From positions 52,188,727 through 52,252,726 of the forward strand of contig OU862917.1 of assembly GCA_917880885.1 (NCBI GenBank): DNA of 64,000 bases, given 5' to 3'. Shown here in pieces: positions 1 to 10,904 of this stretch (positions are counted from its first letter, which is position 1; each line of letters opens with the position of its first letter). The DNA comes from Limnephilus marmoratus (taxonomy: Eukaryota; Arthropoda; Insecta; Trichoptera; Limnephilidae). The notes below the pieces were generated by a model that saw only the letters and a program-made list of their open reading frames with translations, had not been told where the DNA came from and made no database searches. The position numbers were made by a program, and so were the translations under genes.

Positions 1-149
1 AGGTCTGAGAATCGACCAACATCTATTTTTCATACCCCTAAAAGTAAAGGGTGTTCCACTCCGAAGAAAATTATTTTCCCCATACATTTTGTATGGAACG
101 AATTCTCCTATTTTGAAAGAACTGCAGCAATATTGTAAGGGGTATAATA

Positions 150-370
150 TTGAACTGTGAACCGGGGGAGGAGGGAGGGGGGAGGGGGGAAAGGAAATCA
201 GGAAAAGGGGTTAGCGAGACGGGGGAAGGGGAGAAGTGGAGTGGGGAGAGGGAGAGGGAACGCGAGAGAGGAAAGCATACGCAGGGAGAAACAATTTAGA
301 TCAATTCAGCTAATAAGTTGACAACAGTTTTTGATTCTGAGGCGGTACGAAGTTCGTCGGATCAGCTAGT
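150..370 (+). mobile_element. Helitron-like 3' end with purine-rich tract
   Basis: A purine-rich stretch of G/A runs is followed by a conserved tail ending GATCAGCTAGT, then host AAAT. CTAGT fits the Helitron 3' terminus CTRRT. Antisense copies of the same tail start with ACTAGCTG near 42809. The 5' boundary was not found and no Rep/helicase coding is visible, so this is a non-autonomous remnant. Confidence 0.5.
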
Positions 371-647
371 AAATAATAATAATCTTGAGTGGTAGAGATG
401 TCCGTACGTTCAGTTTTGGATTCGCCCGCGCTCGTTCAAAAAATCATAACTCCGAATATTGATACAGAAACAGATAAACCGTTTACTGTTGTTTAAATCC
501 AATAAATTTATCCATATTTCGTCATTTATTCCATGTTTGTAGGTTTTGTAATTTAAATAAATTTAATATCATTAAATTCATAAACGCGTGAAATTTGTAT
601 GTTTGTTAACAGAAATAGTAAAAAAAAAAAATAATTACATCAGCTAA
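371..647. other. AT-rich spacer
   Basis: No gene or repeat boundary was recognised. There is a short poly(A) run near 620-632, just before the SINE that follows. Confidence 0.4.
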
Positions 648-1073
648 GACCTCCGTAGTCCAGTGGGTAAGACTCTTGACTCACAATCCGGACGTCACGG
701 GTTCGAACCCGGCATGCGCAAATAAATTTTATTTGATTAATTTGTGTTATTTCACAATTAATTAATTTAAAAATAATTTAAATATAGTATATTTGCGGCA
801 TGTTCCAGAGTGGAAGATACTATCAGTATCGCCCTGGTGTAAGACCACCATTCAGAATTGAAACGTTGCTTGAAAATGGCTTTAGCCGTGTTTAGTGACC
901 AGATCTGAATAGCCAGGTACTTCCCAACCTTCCTCTTCCCCACCTCCTTCCCCTCCCCACTACTTTCAGCCTCACAACATACCCCAATTGGGGATGCCAT
1001 AGTCTCACTGGCTCCAGACGGGAGCAGTTGAGATTCTTGTGCGGTATTCACTGTAAAAAAAAAAAAAAAAAAA
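648..1073 (+). mobile_element. tRNA-derived SINE, family A, full-length-like
   Basis: The head is tRNA-like, with an A-box-like GTAGTCCAGTGGG and a B box GGTTCGAACCC, and is presumably an RNA polymerase III promoter. A conserved body follows, including TTGCGGCA and the shared CCAGACGGGAGCAGTTG segment. It ends in about 20 A (1054-1073). Other copies lie at 8446-8850 (minus), 9182-9591 (plus) and 59750-60215 (minus), with a piece near 57000. The short antisense ORF across the body is not a gene. Confidence 0.8.
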
Positions 1074-1477
1074 GCTGCACGCAGGAGGCCCTGAAGACAA
1101 TAATTCCCAGGGCCTGTGTCATCTTTGGGATGTGTGGAGGATATCTTTAGGAAAAGAAGGAGAGGAAGTTCTGGTAAGGAAAAAGGGTATGAAGGGTGGG
1201 TTGGAATTTGAGGTCAATGTCTCCAGGAGGGACGGACGTACGAATCCATCCCTTCCCACTGCGATGCAAGTTGAGTCCCACTGAGATCAAAAGGTATCTC
1301 TCCCGATGCAGCTCGTTAAGCAGTACGTAAGCAAATGCAATTGCCGTCAAACCTCACCCCATGAACCAGGGCACCCCTGCTAGTCACTAAACATAGCGAA
1401 GCACTTGGAAGTGACTGATGGAAGTGGTTGATTATCCAATAAATGGTTCCCAGGAGGGCGGTATCCATACTCGCCTC
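1074..1477 (-). mobile_element. Short poly(A)-tailed retroposon, family B
   Basis: This is one copy of the commonest repeat in the window. In consensus orientation it begins TTGGGAGGCGGGAATGGGTA, passes through TAGGTCACCCCAAGTGGTTC and CACACAGCATCCCCAAAGAT, and ends GTGTGGAGCTCATGT plus poly(A). This copy is antisense and diverged, and directly abuts the poly(A) of the SINE at 648-1073. Family B may be a SINE or a LINE 3' end; no tRNA-like head was recognised. Confidence 0.65.
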
Positions 1478-2689
1478 TATGATTCTTTATATTAGATTGT
1501 ACAAAAAAATGAACTTATTAAAGAAATTTTATGAACATGCTTTTATATCGAATTCAATCATTTTTGTAAAAATGTTTTACCCAGAAAGCGCGTCGCTCTC
1601 CCGTAAAGCGATCCATTGTGACTAAATTTCCACCCATCCCGCTCTCTTCCTCGAATCCCCGCTAGTATGACTACAAAAGTGCAAAAATCTATGGCCCAAC
1701 TACGGCACCTTATTGTACGTAATAGAATTAGATTCAAGATTTATTAATTTGTCATAACATTACGTATTACTAGTTTACTTTTTTTTATGAGTTTTAAGTA
1801 ATTCGAAAATTTACAAAGTGGTACAGAACGCCCCAATAGAAGAAGAAGTGAAGAACTATTAACTATTGGCATGCTTCGGATCGTGTAATTAAGTATTATG
1901 GCGTCAAATCGAGTTCCAGTCGCGGCGAATCTAATTAATTTATTTATTTAGGGCAGTTACTGTAAACGGAGGAGCATTTATTTGTTTATTTGATCAGCTT
2001 GGAAAAAACCAATTCCAGAAACCAACTTTTTGTTTAGTTGTTATCTCTGGTGAACTAATACTATTTGGATGATTGGAATGATGATGTAATACTATTTGGA
2101 TGATTGGAAGTTTCAATGATACTCCGGTTCCTCAGACTACGAGTGTGTTTATTATCGTCTTATTTACATCATTATTCTAAAGGTTGCTCTATGTTAATCT
2201 GCGGCAGGAAAAATGGTCACTTAGTGTGACAATCGTATATCACCGGCAACCTTCATAAACGTTGGGGTGACAGTTATCTCTCTCATATAGTATTACTTTA
2301 CTGACCACTGTTGAGACACCTTAAAACTACATTTATTCACCAATATTAACGACATCTGTTGACAGTCAGTGAAACTACATACATATACACACAATGTAGT
2401 TCCCATCTCCATTTAGAAAATTGTCGGGTTTATTGAAGATTGATTAAAGAATATACATATGTAAATACATATTATTGATATATCGGATCTTCAAACTCAG
2501 ATTTATTAAAATTAATTGATAAAAGTTTTAAATTTTGATGCAGTCCGATCAGCGTTTATATTAATATTTCTATGCAGACAAAAACAAAAAATAAGATAGA
2601 TTTTACAAAAATTTATTATGTTTTTAACAGGTGTTCAACGTTTCAAAATCAATTTTTGCAATCTTCAAAATTAACGCTTTCCGATGGTT
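1478..2689. other. Unassigned AT-rich intergenic sequence
   Basis: No coding region or transposon boundary was recognised. The only local structure is a short direct duplication containing TACTATTTGGATGATTGGA near 2060 and 2089. The 60-codon ORF near 1443 has no recognisable content. Confidence 0.4.
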
Positions 2690-2957
2690 TATTTTTTTAA
2701 TTGAAGAAGAAAATAACACAATCTAAACGAAAATATCAAAGGGAAAAAGACACAGGAAAATAGAAAAAATAATGGTCTCAACTGAAAAAGACACAGCAAA
2801 ATAGAAAAAATAATGGTCTCAACTGAAAAAGACACAGCAAAATAGAAAAAATAATGGTCTCAACTGAAAAAGACACAGCAAAATAGAAAAAATAATGGTC
2901 TCAACTGAAAAAGACACAGCAAAATAGAAAAAATAATGGTCTCAACTATGCCAAAAT
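2690..2957 (-). repeat. 41-bp minisatellite grown from a SINE family C segment
   Basis: About five tandem units of 41 bp run from roughly 2740 to 2946. Each unit has AAAATAATGGTCTCAACTG followed by AAAAAGACACA. In antisense this matches the junction of the tRNA-like 3' end and the tail of SINE family C (CAGTTGCGACCATTAT, then a tail with GTGTCTTTTTC). The array therefore appears to be an internally amplified antisense SINE fragment, facing the sense copy at 3026. Confidence 0.7.
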
Positions 2958-3235
2958 TAGTCGAAAATAATATTGTTAATTCTGAAATTTGAAAATATGA
3001 GATTGACAATTATGACGGTTTCTTAGGTGGCAATGGCTGAATTGGTAAAAGCGCACGTCCCGGTTAGACGAGAGGTTCTGGGATCGTGTCCCAGTTGCGA
3101 CTCTATTTTCTGTGTCTTTTTCTCTTTTATATTTTCGTTTGGATTGTTAGTGTTATCGTCTACTTCAATGATATATTACATTGATGGAAATAACCTTCAA
3201 AGTTATAAAAGAGAGTTGTTCTTATAAAAAAAAAA
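2958..3235 (+). mobile_element. SINE family C copy with tRNA-like core
   Basis: The tRNA-like core is at 3026-3101: A-box-like TGGCTGAATTGG, anticodon-arm-like CGTCCCGGTTAGACG, and a degenerate B box GGATCGTGTCC. The family acceptor stem GGTCGCA/TGCGACC is intact only as a consensus. Conserved sequence lies on both sides (AATAATATTGTTAATTCT upstream; TTATAAAAGAGAGTTGTTCT at the right end), so the repeat is larger than a simple tRNA-headed SINE. Related copies lie near 33180, 40040 and 54280. It is not a functional tRNA gene. Confidence 0.65.
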
Positions 3236-3249
3236 TATTTGTTTCTTTA

Positions 3250-3720
3250 TTTATTAACATTCAAACCTGCTAAACTACTTATGTAGTTTGTCAGCAGGCA
3301 AACGGGAGCGGTCCCTCCATACGTACTGTGGATGCGGCGCTTCCCTTCCTTTTGAGACGTATAATAATTGTTGTTTATTTATTCTGCATAAAAAAAGGCT
3401 TTGAGCTTATTTTTTCTAGCTGTAAATAGCAATAAATCCAGCAATTTATCGACACCGTCCCAACCTCTTCGCCCAAAAACAAGAAAACGCGACGCGCGGA
3501 CCGGACCAAAATACATAATAACAACACCATTCTCGATTCCAGTGTGTCGAATGTCGTGTTAATGCACCAATACCAGCAACCGTGGATTCTGTGCTCCATT
3601 CCGCATCTACGACGAAAAAGTTTGATATTTGCGCATGCGCGTTTAGTTCTGCCAGCCAAGTTTGCCTGAAGCAGTATACGCATTCGATGGGAGCATTCAA
3701 TGATCAGAAAACGACCTTAA
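3250..3720. other. GC-richer island with an NRF-1-like palindrome
   Basis: GC content rises here, with CpG-containing sequence around 3480-3510 and the palindrome TGCGCATGCGC at 3630-3640, which matches the NRF-1 family binding consensus. No splice-bounded coding exon was found. The overlapping short antisense ORFs have no recognisable domain. It could be a distal promoter or simply a GC-rich repeat. Confidence 0.25.
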
Positions 3721-4586
3721 TGCGTGTAGGCATAGTGCATAGAATAGCATAACAAAGCGCGTGGATTAATTCGGTTCATTTTAGAAAATTTATTCGCGCA
3801 ACCACTTTGATAATTTGACTTGAATAACGGATGCCGATTGATACGTTAAATATATTTTTAATTTTTTTAAAGTATCTATTTAATTAATTTAATTTTAGAT
3901 CTGTAATAATTGATGTGAAGCATAAAGGATTTATCAAGCTAATTTGACATATTATTTTTGTCAGTAATCGGATCTTGTTCATGGGCTAGTCTGTAGGTAT
4001 TTATATTTCATATAAGGTAGGTATATACTTCAGCATCCCTTACACAAAAAGTCACCTACCGCCAATGGTACATTTTCAGACGAAATATTTATATAATAAT
4101 GAAGATGATAAATTAACAATTAGATAAATTGGTTAAATCACAGAATGGTAGAAAATTTCTACTATTCTAATATAAATATGTGAATGTGTAATATAAGGGC
4201 TTCAGTATAAATCATCTGAATCGAAGTCGTTTACTATATTATATTTTACTTTAGCAGCATAAATGGTATTATTGTTTTATTGTCATGGTAGTTTATTAAA
4301 TATTTTTGGTACGATATAGTTTACGGTACTTTCACCAAATTTATTGGGTCATTTCGGAACCACCAATCCTTCATTTTGAATGAATATTGTATTATGTTTA
4401 AGGTAAACTCTTTCCCTGTACAAGGAATCAGATAATATAATATAACATTTTGACTTACAATATTATATCAATAATAATCCTCTAACAGGTAAAACATTCA
4501 GACACTTGTATGTTTATTTAGTCTGTAATTTGATATATTTATGGATTAATAATTTTGTTTTGGAGTTTCGTAATGATTGGATGTAG
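3721..4586. other. AT-rich spacer
   Basis: No gene, tRNA or transposon boundary was recognised in this low-complexity AT-rich stretch. Confidence 0.35.
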
Positions 4587-5305
4587 TTAAGAGCGTTTAA
4601 CCAGCCAGCGGACGTAAATCCACATTTCGTCGAAAGTTGTTCTTACGATCGTGCAGGGCGGTTGCAATGAGAAAGATTAATTATTCTCCGTACCAGCTTT
4701 TTAAAATTATAACTCAATATCTAATTTATTTCAATCCAAATTAGCTTTAATTTATACCTTCATCCAAAAATGCTGAAAGGCGTGATGATAAAACTATTCA
4801 AATAATGTACTTTTTGTAATTATTTTTTGATTATAAGTATTTATCATTTTCAATAATGTCTAAATTTAATAAGAATGTTTAAAAAATGAAATATATTAGT
4901 TTGTAAGTGCGCAAATAAATACACAAATGGACCAATTTTCGTCAAGAAACACATGTACGTACATATTTTTTAATGATTTTATTGAAACTAAAATTAAAAT
5001 TCTAAAACATGCGTTTGCTAGATAATGTATTGATTTATTTTACTGCATGATTATATTATTTGAAATGGGTGTGGTATAATACAAAATCTTTTTTGAAAAT
5101 TTAACAAATCTGCCAACGACCTGTGGAATAAACCTTATTATACTAAAAATTAAAAAAAAAATCTCAAAATTTATTACATGCGAATGCTAGATAAAAGAAC
5201 AATCTTTCGAAATCCATTTATATTTTTTGTGGAAAAGAGTCAATACGTCTAAAATCTGATTTGAAAATGACATATTTCTGGTTTTCTCTGGTAATGCCCT
5301 CTTAA
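4587..5305 (+). mobile_element. TTAA-flanked non-autonomous DNA transposon, copy 1
   Basis: A 711-bp element (4591-5301) sits between TTAA duplications. The left end is GAGCGTTTAACCAGCC and the reverse-complemented right end is GAGGGCATTACCAGAG, an imperfect terminal inverted repeat. TTAA targeting is typical of the piggyBac and Kolobok superfamilies, and which one applies is not settled. No transposase ORF is present. Other copies are at 35883-36595 and 49353-50067 (minus). Confidence 0.75.
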
Positions 5306-5578
5306 GTTGCATCCAAAAGTAGAAAAAAAAACGTACAAAAACAAATCGTTTTACAAGAATGTCCCCAAGTAGTAATTCCATATCAGGTAGTGGATTCAGC
5401 CAGAGATAATTAAATTAATTAGATAATTAATAAAGCATTTCGTGTAATAATTGTAAATTTCAGTGATTACGTACATCCTTACCTGCTTAATAATACCTAA
5501 TTACCAAACCAATGTCCTAATATCTACTTACTCGTACAATTTATCAATATCTCGAACAATACTTTTTGGTTAACGGTT

Positions 5579-5739
5579 AGGGAACGTACCCATACTACGT
5601 GACCAACTTTTTGCAATTTTTAACCCCCCCCTCCCCCCGGTGACTAAAAACCTAAGCCCGCCGCCGCTCATTTGTACCAAGCATGACATTTTAAAGACCC
5701 CCCCCCCTAAACGTGTCACGTAGTATGGGTACGTTCCCT
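5579..5739. mobile_element. Short MITE with 26-bp inverted ends
   Basis: The ends AGGGAACGTACCCATACTAC (continuing GTGAC) are perfectly inverted at the right side. The interior contains C-rich runs. The element is 161 bp with no coding capacity. Flanks contain TTA on both sides, but the exact target duplication is unclear. Confidence 0.75.
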
Positions 5740-6900
5740 TAATGGTTAACCTAACCTCACCTAACAACTACTTATTAGTTAACAACTAAATATAATAATT
5801 TTCAAGAATATAATATAAGTTGACGGTTTTTTTTTACCGTACGAATACCGTATAAATCCAGTCAGTCCATTGTTTAGAAAATCACCGTAAAAAACGATTT
5901 CAATGCGACGGATTTTGTGAAATAAAAACAAATCAATTAACCCTCTCTCAACCAGTGTCGGTTTGATTCATAATAACTTTTAAATATGAATTTCGTTGTG
6001 TTCTTTTCTTAAACACTTGAGGAGTTAGTGCAATCTACCTTGAAAACACTATTTTCCTGTGTATTAAAACCATCTCACCTAAAGTGAAAAAATGTGTGGG
6101 TATTACAGATTTTTTAGATTGAAAAGGTTATTTAAAAAAACACAAGTTTTTATTAGAGCTGTTTTGCCGACGTCAAACTGTCTCAGACAGAACTCATAAA
6201 CTGTCTTGTTAACAAATAGCATGATTTTTTTAAAACCGTTATTAATTTAAATAATTATAACTAGTAGTTTTCTGGGCAGTAGACCTAGCGTCCACAAAGT
6301 ATGTTTTAAAATAAAATCAAAATTTTCTCTGTAATCATAACATCAAGTTTTGTAAGTAGGCACTAAAATTTTTGCCTGCATAATTATAAACCAATTTTAT
6401 GTTACTTAAAAATTCAAATAAGGAATCATAAAATTAGTTCAAAAAATTTTCACCATATCAATGACAATTCTGTTTTCAAACTTTCATCAGGCCGGTAAGT
6501 ACTATGATATTAATGATTTCGATTTATTTCATTATCCAGTGCAGCCACCATCTTAAACCGAAAACGAAATGTAACAAACACAAACGGTCGGGTTAAAACT
6601 ATCGATTATTATGCGTTAATAATAAAATAAGTAAATTTCTCCTGAATAAAGGTACTATAATAAACATAACATAGGTACACCACCAGTATTCCATTTCTGG
6701 TGAAAAGTTAAATTGTTTCAGCTATCCATCGTAAAATTATAGGCTTCATCGATTCGACATAAACGCTAATCCCTTTACTGCAATTTCAATCCAAAATAGT
6801 TCCACATCAATCAACAGGCAATCGACTGGCGAATTGAAGCGATTAGTCTCCGCAGTGAACTTGTGACCCTTTCCTCCCTCCGTGGAAATTCTGCATTCCG
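5740..6900. other. Upstream region of the host gene, no gene seen
   Basis: AT-rich sequence without a recognised transposon. It leads into the CpG-richer promoter-like stretch. Confidence 0.35.
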
Positions 6901-6965
6901 GTAACGGCCAAGGGAAGACCGCGCAGTTCTGCGCAGGCTGTTTTCAGTTCTCACTCAACCTCCGA
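6900..6965 (+). promoter_or_regulatory. Candidate core promoter of the host gene
   Basis: Base composition changes from AT-rich to GC- and CpG-rich here. TTTTCAGTTCTCAC near 6940 contains TCAGT, the arthropod initiator consensus. No clear TATA box lies about 30 bp upstream. The start site is inferred from composition and the initiator match only. Confidence 0.4.
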
Positions 6966-7485
6966 CAGCCGCCACGCCAACAGCCAACAGCCAACAGCAA
7001 ACCATCAGCCCACCACAACACTTTCCGTGTCTGGCATTAGCGGCAGACGGCAGTTATTACCGAGCGTAGTTGAGCGTCGCAACGCCGACTTTTCGCAAGT
7101 AACGGCGTCCGTAGCGCGTGAGACCAACGCGCGGGCAGTAGGAAACCCGACGCGAGACCGAGACGCCGACTGTGTTAATGTTAACCAGCAATGGAATTAC
7201 TCTTTCGAATATAGTTGTGAAAAATACAGACTGTTTAAAACTTTGATCATGCTAAAATATCAGTGAACTGCGGGTTTTCTTTGATTTTAAGTTGTGTATT
7301 AAAACAATGTGGATTTTAACGACTGTTTTTCTTTCAATATTATATTCTTCCACTTCCAATAAGTGATAAGTTCGATTGATTGATTTTAAACCACTCCTGA
7401 TAAAATTTAAAATAGTTTAACATAAACATTAACTCGCTAAAATTGATCTTAAAATGTTGAACGCGGTGCACCACAAGACATCGAG
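6940..7485 (+). other. First exon (mostly 5' UTR) of the host gene
   Basis: A CpG-rich leader with CCAACAGCCAACAGC-type repeats ends at TCGAG|GTAAGATT, a strong splice donor at 7486. Several short upstream reading frames occur, for example ATGs at about 7190, 7249 and 7306, all quickly closed. The last ATG (7454) stays open to the donor. The 5' limit is uncertain. Confidence 0.5.
7454..7485 (+). CDS. Host gene, coding exon 1 (candidate start; signal-like N-terminus)
   Basis: The ATG at 7454 opens ten codons plus two bases before the donor (phase 2). Joining to 48981 completes an AGA codon, and the frame then stays open through 49029, 50829 and 52503, giving 112 codons. The predicted N-terminus has basic residues (MLNAVHHKTSRWR) and then a hydrophobic run, LWTSTYIFLLIL, which reads like a signal peptide or signal anchor. 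Translation could instead start at the ATG at 50671, with a good G at +4, leaving exons 1 and 2 as 5' UTR. The intervening intron would be about 41.5 kb and is full of transposons. The product is not identified. A basement-membrane proteoglycan such as perlecan is one candidate because of the downstream Ser-Gly-Asp site, but no diagnostic domain lies in the window. Confidence 0.45.
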
Positions 7486-8327
7486 GTAAGATTCAATCAA
7501 TTTTTCTTCTATTATTAACATTTTATATTTTCGTTTTCTCAATCTCCGTTTTAGATAAATAGACAATAGTGGGTTTTCTAAACCTCAATACCGCCATTTT
7601 TATAATTACTTTGCACTTGAAGAAAGGAAACTCTATGCGTGTTGACAACAGAAGGTTTGCCGGTAAAAACAATTAGCATGGCGTATTATCTCTCTAAAAG
7701 TTATTGTCTTTGCGTTCCCTTAAATGATGGCTGATAATTACTCTGCGGTTGTTGTGAGTTTGTGTATTTAAAACATCAATAATTGAAATGGGATTAATGA
7801 ATACATCTTCAGTATTTTCATTGTATCTTAAAGCTGCAAGATATTCGCGTGCTTGAAACGACCATTATCTTCTGAAGGCAATATCAGTTCGTAATATTTA
7901 TTAGATTTTCTTCATCTCAAAGACAAGAAGTATTGTATCAGAAAGGGGGTGCTTTTTGATAAGTTATCCCAATTAAAAGATACAAAAGAAAGGAAATAGA
8001 ACTTCCGATTATCCATCCCTTAAGTTTAAAAGTGCATTTAAATATTATAATGGCAGATGAAAATTTCTGTATTATGGAATTTCTCCCAGTTTCAAGTCAA
8101 CCGGAAGATATTCAACATAATTTAACCACCTGTCCGCTAACAAATGTTCTTTAGACAGGTTTACGTGTATATGATATACAGGTGGTTGTTGATAGATGTT
8201 AATAATAGTTGTTGCTAAATTTAGATGTACTTGAAATAGTACGCATTCACTTCATTTTTATTGTTGTAGTTGTTACTGATTTGATTTGCATTGAACTCTG
8301 GCAATTTGTGAGGTCAATAGAGGGTAC
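7486..8327 (+). other. Start of the large first intron
   Basis: AT-rich sequence immediately after the exon 1 donor. No further exon or transposon was recognised up to the family B copy. Confidence 0.35.
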
Positions 8328-9125
8328 GATTTGGGAGACGATTATGGGCACCGCTTCCCCGGGAACCATTTACGGGATAACCCCTGCCATAGGTCACCCC
8401 AAGTGGTTTGCTATATCTAGTGATTAAGCAGGGGTGACCGGATTCATGAATACCGCGCAAGAGTCCCAACTGCTCCCGTCTGGTGCCAGTAGGACTATGG
8501 CATCCCCAATTGGGGTATGTTGTGAGGCTGAAGGCCGTGGGGAGGGGAAGGAGACAGGGAAGATGAAGGTGGAGAAATACCTGGCTATTCAGATCTGGTC
8601 ACCAAACAAGCCAGAAGCCATTTCAAGCAACGTTTCAATTCTGAATGGTGGTCTTACACCAGGGCGATACTGAGAGTATCTTCCACTCTGGAACGTGCCG
8701 CAAATATACTATATATTATTTTAAATGAATAAATTGTGAAATACGAAATTAATCAAATAAAATTTATTTGCCACGCCGGGATTCGATCCCGCGACCTTCG
8801 GAATGCGATTAAAGCGCCGTGCCGCTGCACTACGCCAGCCGTCATAGGTCTTTGCCCACCTACTGCATGGTGGGCCGGATCGTGAGAGACTGGTTGAGGG
8901 AGAGACCTAACTTTCTGACTATCTCAACTCATCGCCTTGCACCTCAGCGGGAAGGATGAATTCATACGTCCTTCACTCCTGGTCACATTGATCCCCGGAT
9001 TTCTACCCGGATACCTTTTCTCAGAATTTCCTCTCCTTCATTTCCCTAAAAAGACCCTCCACACAGCATCCCCAAAGATGACATAGGCCCTGAGGGATTT
9101 TTTCTTAAGGGCCTCCGATATGGAT
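8328..9125 (+). mobile_element. Family B retroposon split by a SINE
   Basis: The left part (8328-8445) carries the family B head with CCCCGGGAACC and TAGGTCACCCCAAGTGGTT. The right part (8851-9125) resumes with GGTGGGCCGGATCGTGAGAG and ends with CACACAGCATCCCCAAAGAT and AGGGCCTCC. A SINE family A copy separates the two halves. This is one of the longer forms of family B, including a central section that many copies lack. Confidence 0.7.
8446..8850 (-). mobile_element. SINE family A inserted in family B
   Basis: An antisense SINE whose tRNA-like head is at the right (B box on the minus strand GGGATCGAATCCC; A-box region TACGCCAGCC on plus). It shares the body and tail with the copies at 648 and 9182. 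Because it interrupts a family B element, it inserted later. The poly(A) is not preserved at the left junction. Confidence 0.7.
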
Positions 9126-9181
9126 ATAATGTTTTAAAAAAGCTTCTGGGATGTAGAAGGAAATTGTTACTCAGTAGCATG

Positions 9182-9591
9182 ACGGCCGGCGTAGTCCAGC
9201 GGTAAAGCTCTTGACTCGCATTCCGAAGGTCGCGGGATCGAATCCCGGCGTGGCAAATAAATTTTATTTGATTAATTTGTGTTATTTCACAATTTATTCA
9301 TTTAAAATAATATATAGTGTATTTGCGGCACTTTCCAGAGTGGAAGATACTCCCAGTATCGCCCTGGTGTAAGACCACCATTCAGAATTGAAACGTTGCT
9401 TGAAATGGCTTTAGCCGTGTTTGGTGACCAGATCTGAATAGCCAGGTACATCTCCAAATTGCTCTTCCCTATCTCCTTCCTCTCACCACTACCTTCAGCC
9501 TTCCAACATACCCCAATTAGGGATGCCATAGTCTCACTGGCTCCAGATGGTAGCAGTTGGGTCTCTTGTGCGGTATTCATATAAAAAAAAA
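9182..9591 (+). mobile_element. SINE family A, full-length-like
   Basis: The tRNA-like head GGCGTAGTCCAGCGGTAAAG has an A-box match and GGGATCGAATCCC a B-box match. It is followed by the family body and a short poly(A) at 9582-9591. It lies just downstream of, and in opposite orientation to, the copy at 8446-8850. The head looks more intact than that of the 648 copy. Confidence 0.8.
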
Positions 9592-9940
9592 GAATCTTAG
9601 TGATGTTATTTCTCTTGCTTCAACTTTCGGCAGCACTCTTTCTCTCTCCTTATTGTATTTTAACTTCTCCTACTTTGTGATCCGTATTGTCCACGAATCT
9701 CCTGTCATATTTCCGCGGATTCATTCTGGTTTATCGAGTTTACTTTCAAAGCCCGCCATCAATGTAGTCTCTAACGCGTGCAGGAAAATTGGCACCGTGT
9801 AACAACGGATCTGATATTTTTCACTTCGACGCAATTTGTTCAACGTCCTTCTTCAGTACTCATATTTAGCGATCTTATCCGTAACACGGAGGTCACTTAT
9901 CAAGTAAACTTGCGCAACAAAGCTAAATTTGCCTAGTATT
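9592..9940. other. Unassigned sequence
   Basis: Moderately GC-balanced sequence without a recognised domain, splice-bounded exon or repeat boundary. The 81-codon open frame shows no family signature. Confidence 0.3.
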
Positions 9941-10345
9941 GTACGAAATATGTGTAATCGTATGTGGGTTAAGTAAACCATATGCGAATGCAAAATATAT
10001 TACTTTTTTTTTCTTTGTTTTACAATTTTTTAGAGAAAAATGTGTCCTTATTGGGGTACCCCGTTCTAAGGTCACATTGTACAAGTTTTCGTGATTGAAA
10101 TATAAGTAAATAACTATGTTAAAATATTTCAAGAGGAAAATTATAGAGTTATATCCAAAAGAAAGTATAGACAATACATTAATCTTTGTTAGGTGCAATA
10201 TATTCTTCCTTCCCATGTCCATAATCCATATCTTAATGCTTCTTTTGAAGTCGGTTATTTTTTTATGTTTTTTTATTGTAAGAGGGAGTAAATTAAATAA
10301 TTTTATAGAGAAGTATTGCATATTTCTTTGTCCAACATCGTTTTA
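9941..10345 (-). mobile_element. LINE 3' end, truncated
   Basis: The minus strand encodes SIKLFNLLPLTIKKHKKITD then FKRSIKIWI, the usual C-terminal tail of Jockey/CR1-group LINE reverse-transcriptase proteins (NxLPxxIK...FKxxLKxWL). Downstream of its stop the 3' UTR contains TTTTTTAGAGAAAAATGTGTC, which recurs at 35850-35880. Only the extreme C-terminus and 3' UTR remain. Confidence 0.6.
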
Positions 10346-10745
10346 GTTGTAGTTGTAGGTTGGTGGAATGTAAGTTGTAATGTGGATTTTGTGAATCGGC
10401 CCGAGTTTGTCTGTGTAAATTTATCCTGGTTTTTTAATGCGTACATTAGAATATCTTTTGTATATAATTGTTTCAGTGACATTAAATTCAGTGCTTTAAA
10501 AACATAGTTTGTGGGAGTTCTGATAGGGACTCTTAAGTATAATTTTCAAAAAACTTGTGACTTAACTCTTTAGAAATCTGCCGTATTTTTCAGATGGTTA
10601 AAACATTTCCACTTTGCAATAAAATCCAAATAAACGGTATTTTTCTGAGCATAATCGAAAACTGAAAACTGTTTTTGAAAGGTTTTCAAACGCTTTCAAA
10701 TTTAGTTGAAATAAACACATAATTTTTTTAACATAAACATTCCAC
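10346..10745. other. Unassigned AT-rich sequence
   Basis: Nothing recognised apart from short accidental open frames. Confidence 0.3.
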
Positions 10746-10835
10746 CATCGATTAAAATACCCTCCACACTGTTTCCCCAAAGATACATAGGTCCTGAGGG
10801 AAATTATTTTCCACAGTGCGTTCTTTGTGGTGTGA
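10746..10835 (+). mobile_element. Family B fragment
   Basis: A short 3' portion with CCCTCCACACTGTTTCCCCA and CCTGAGGGAAATTATTTTCC, both hallmarks of family B. Confidence 0.6.
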
Positions 10836-10904
10836 TGTAAAAAAATATGAAGTAATGTAGACAGTTTACAATCATATCAATCTAAATGATGTAAAAGAAA
10901 TTCC

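Noticed and set aside
3026..3101. tRNA gene candidate
   Set aside because: Degenerate T arm and flanks shared with three other loci; part of a dispersed repeat.
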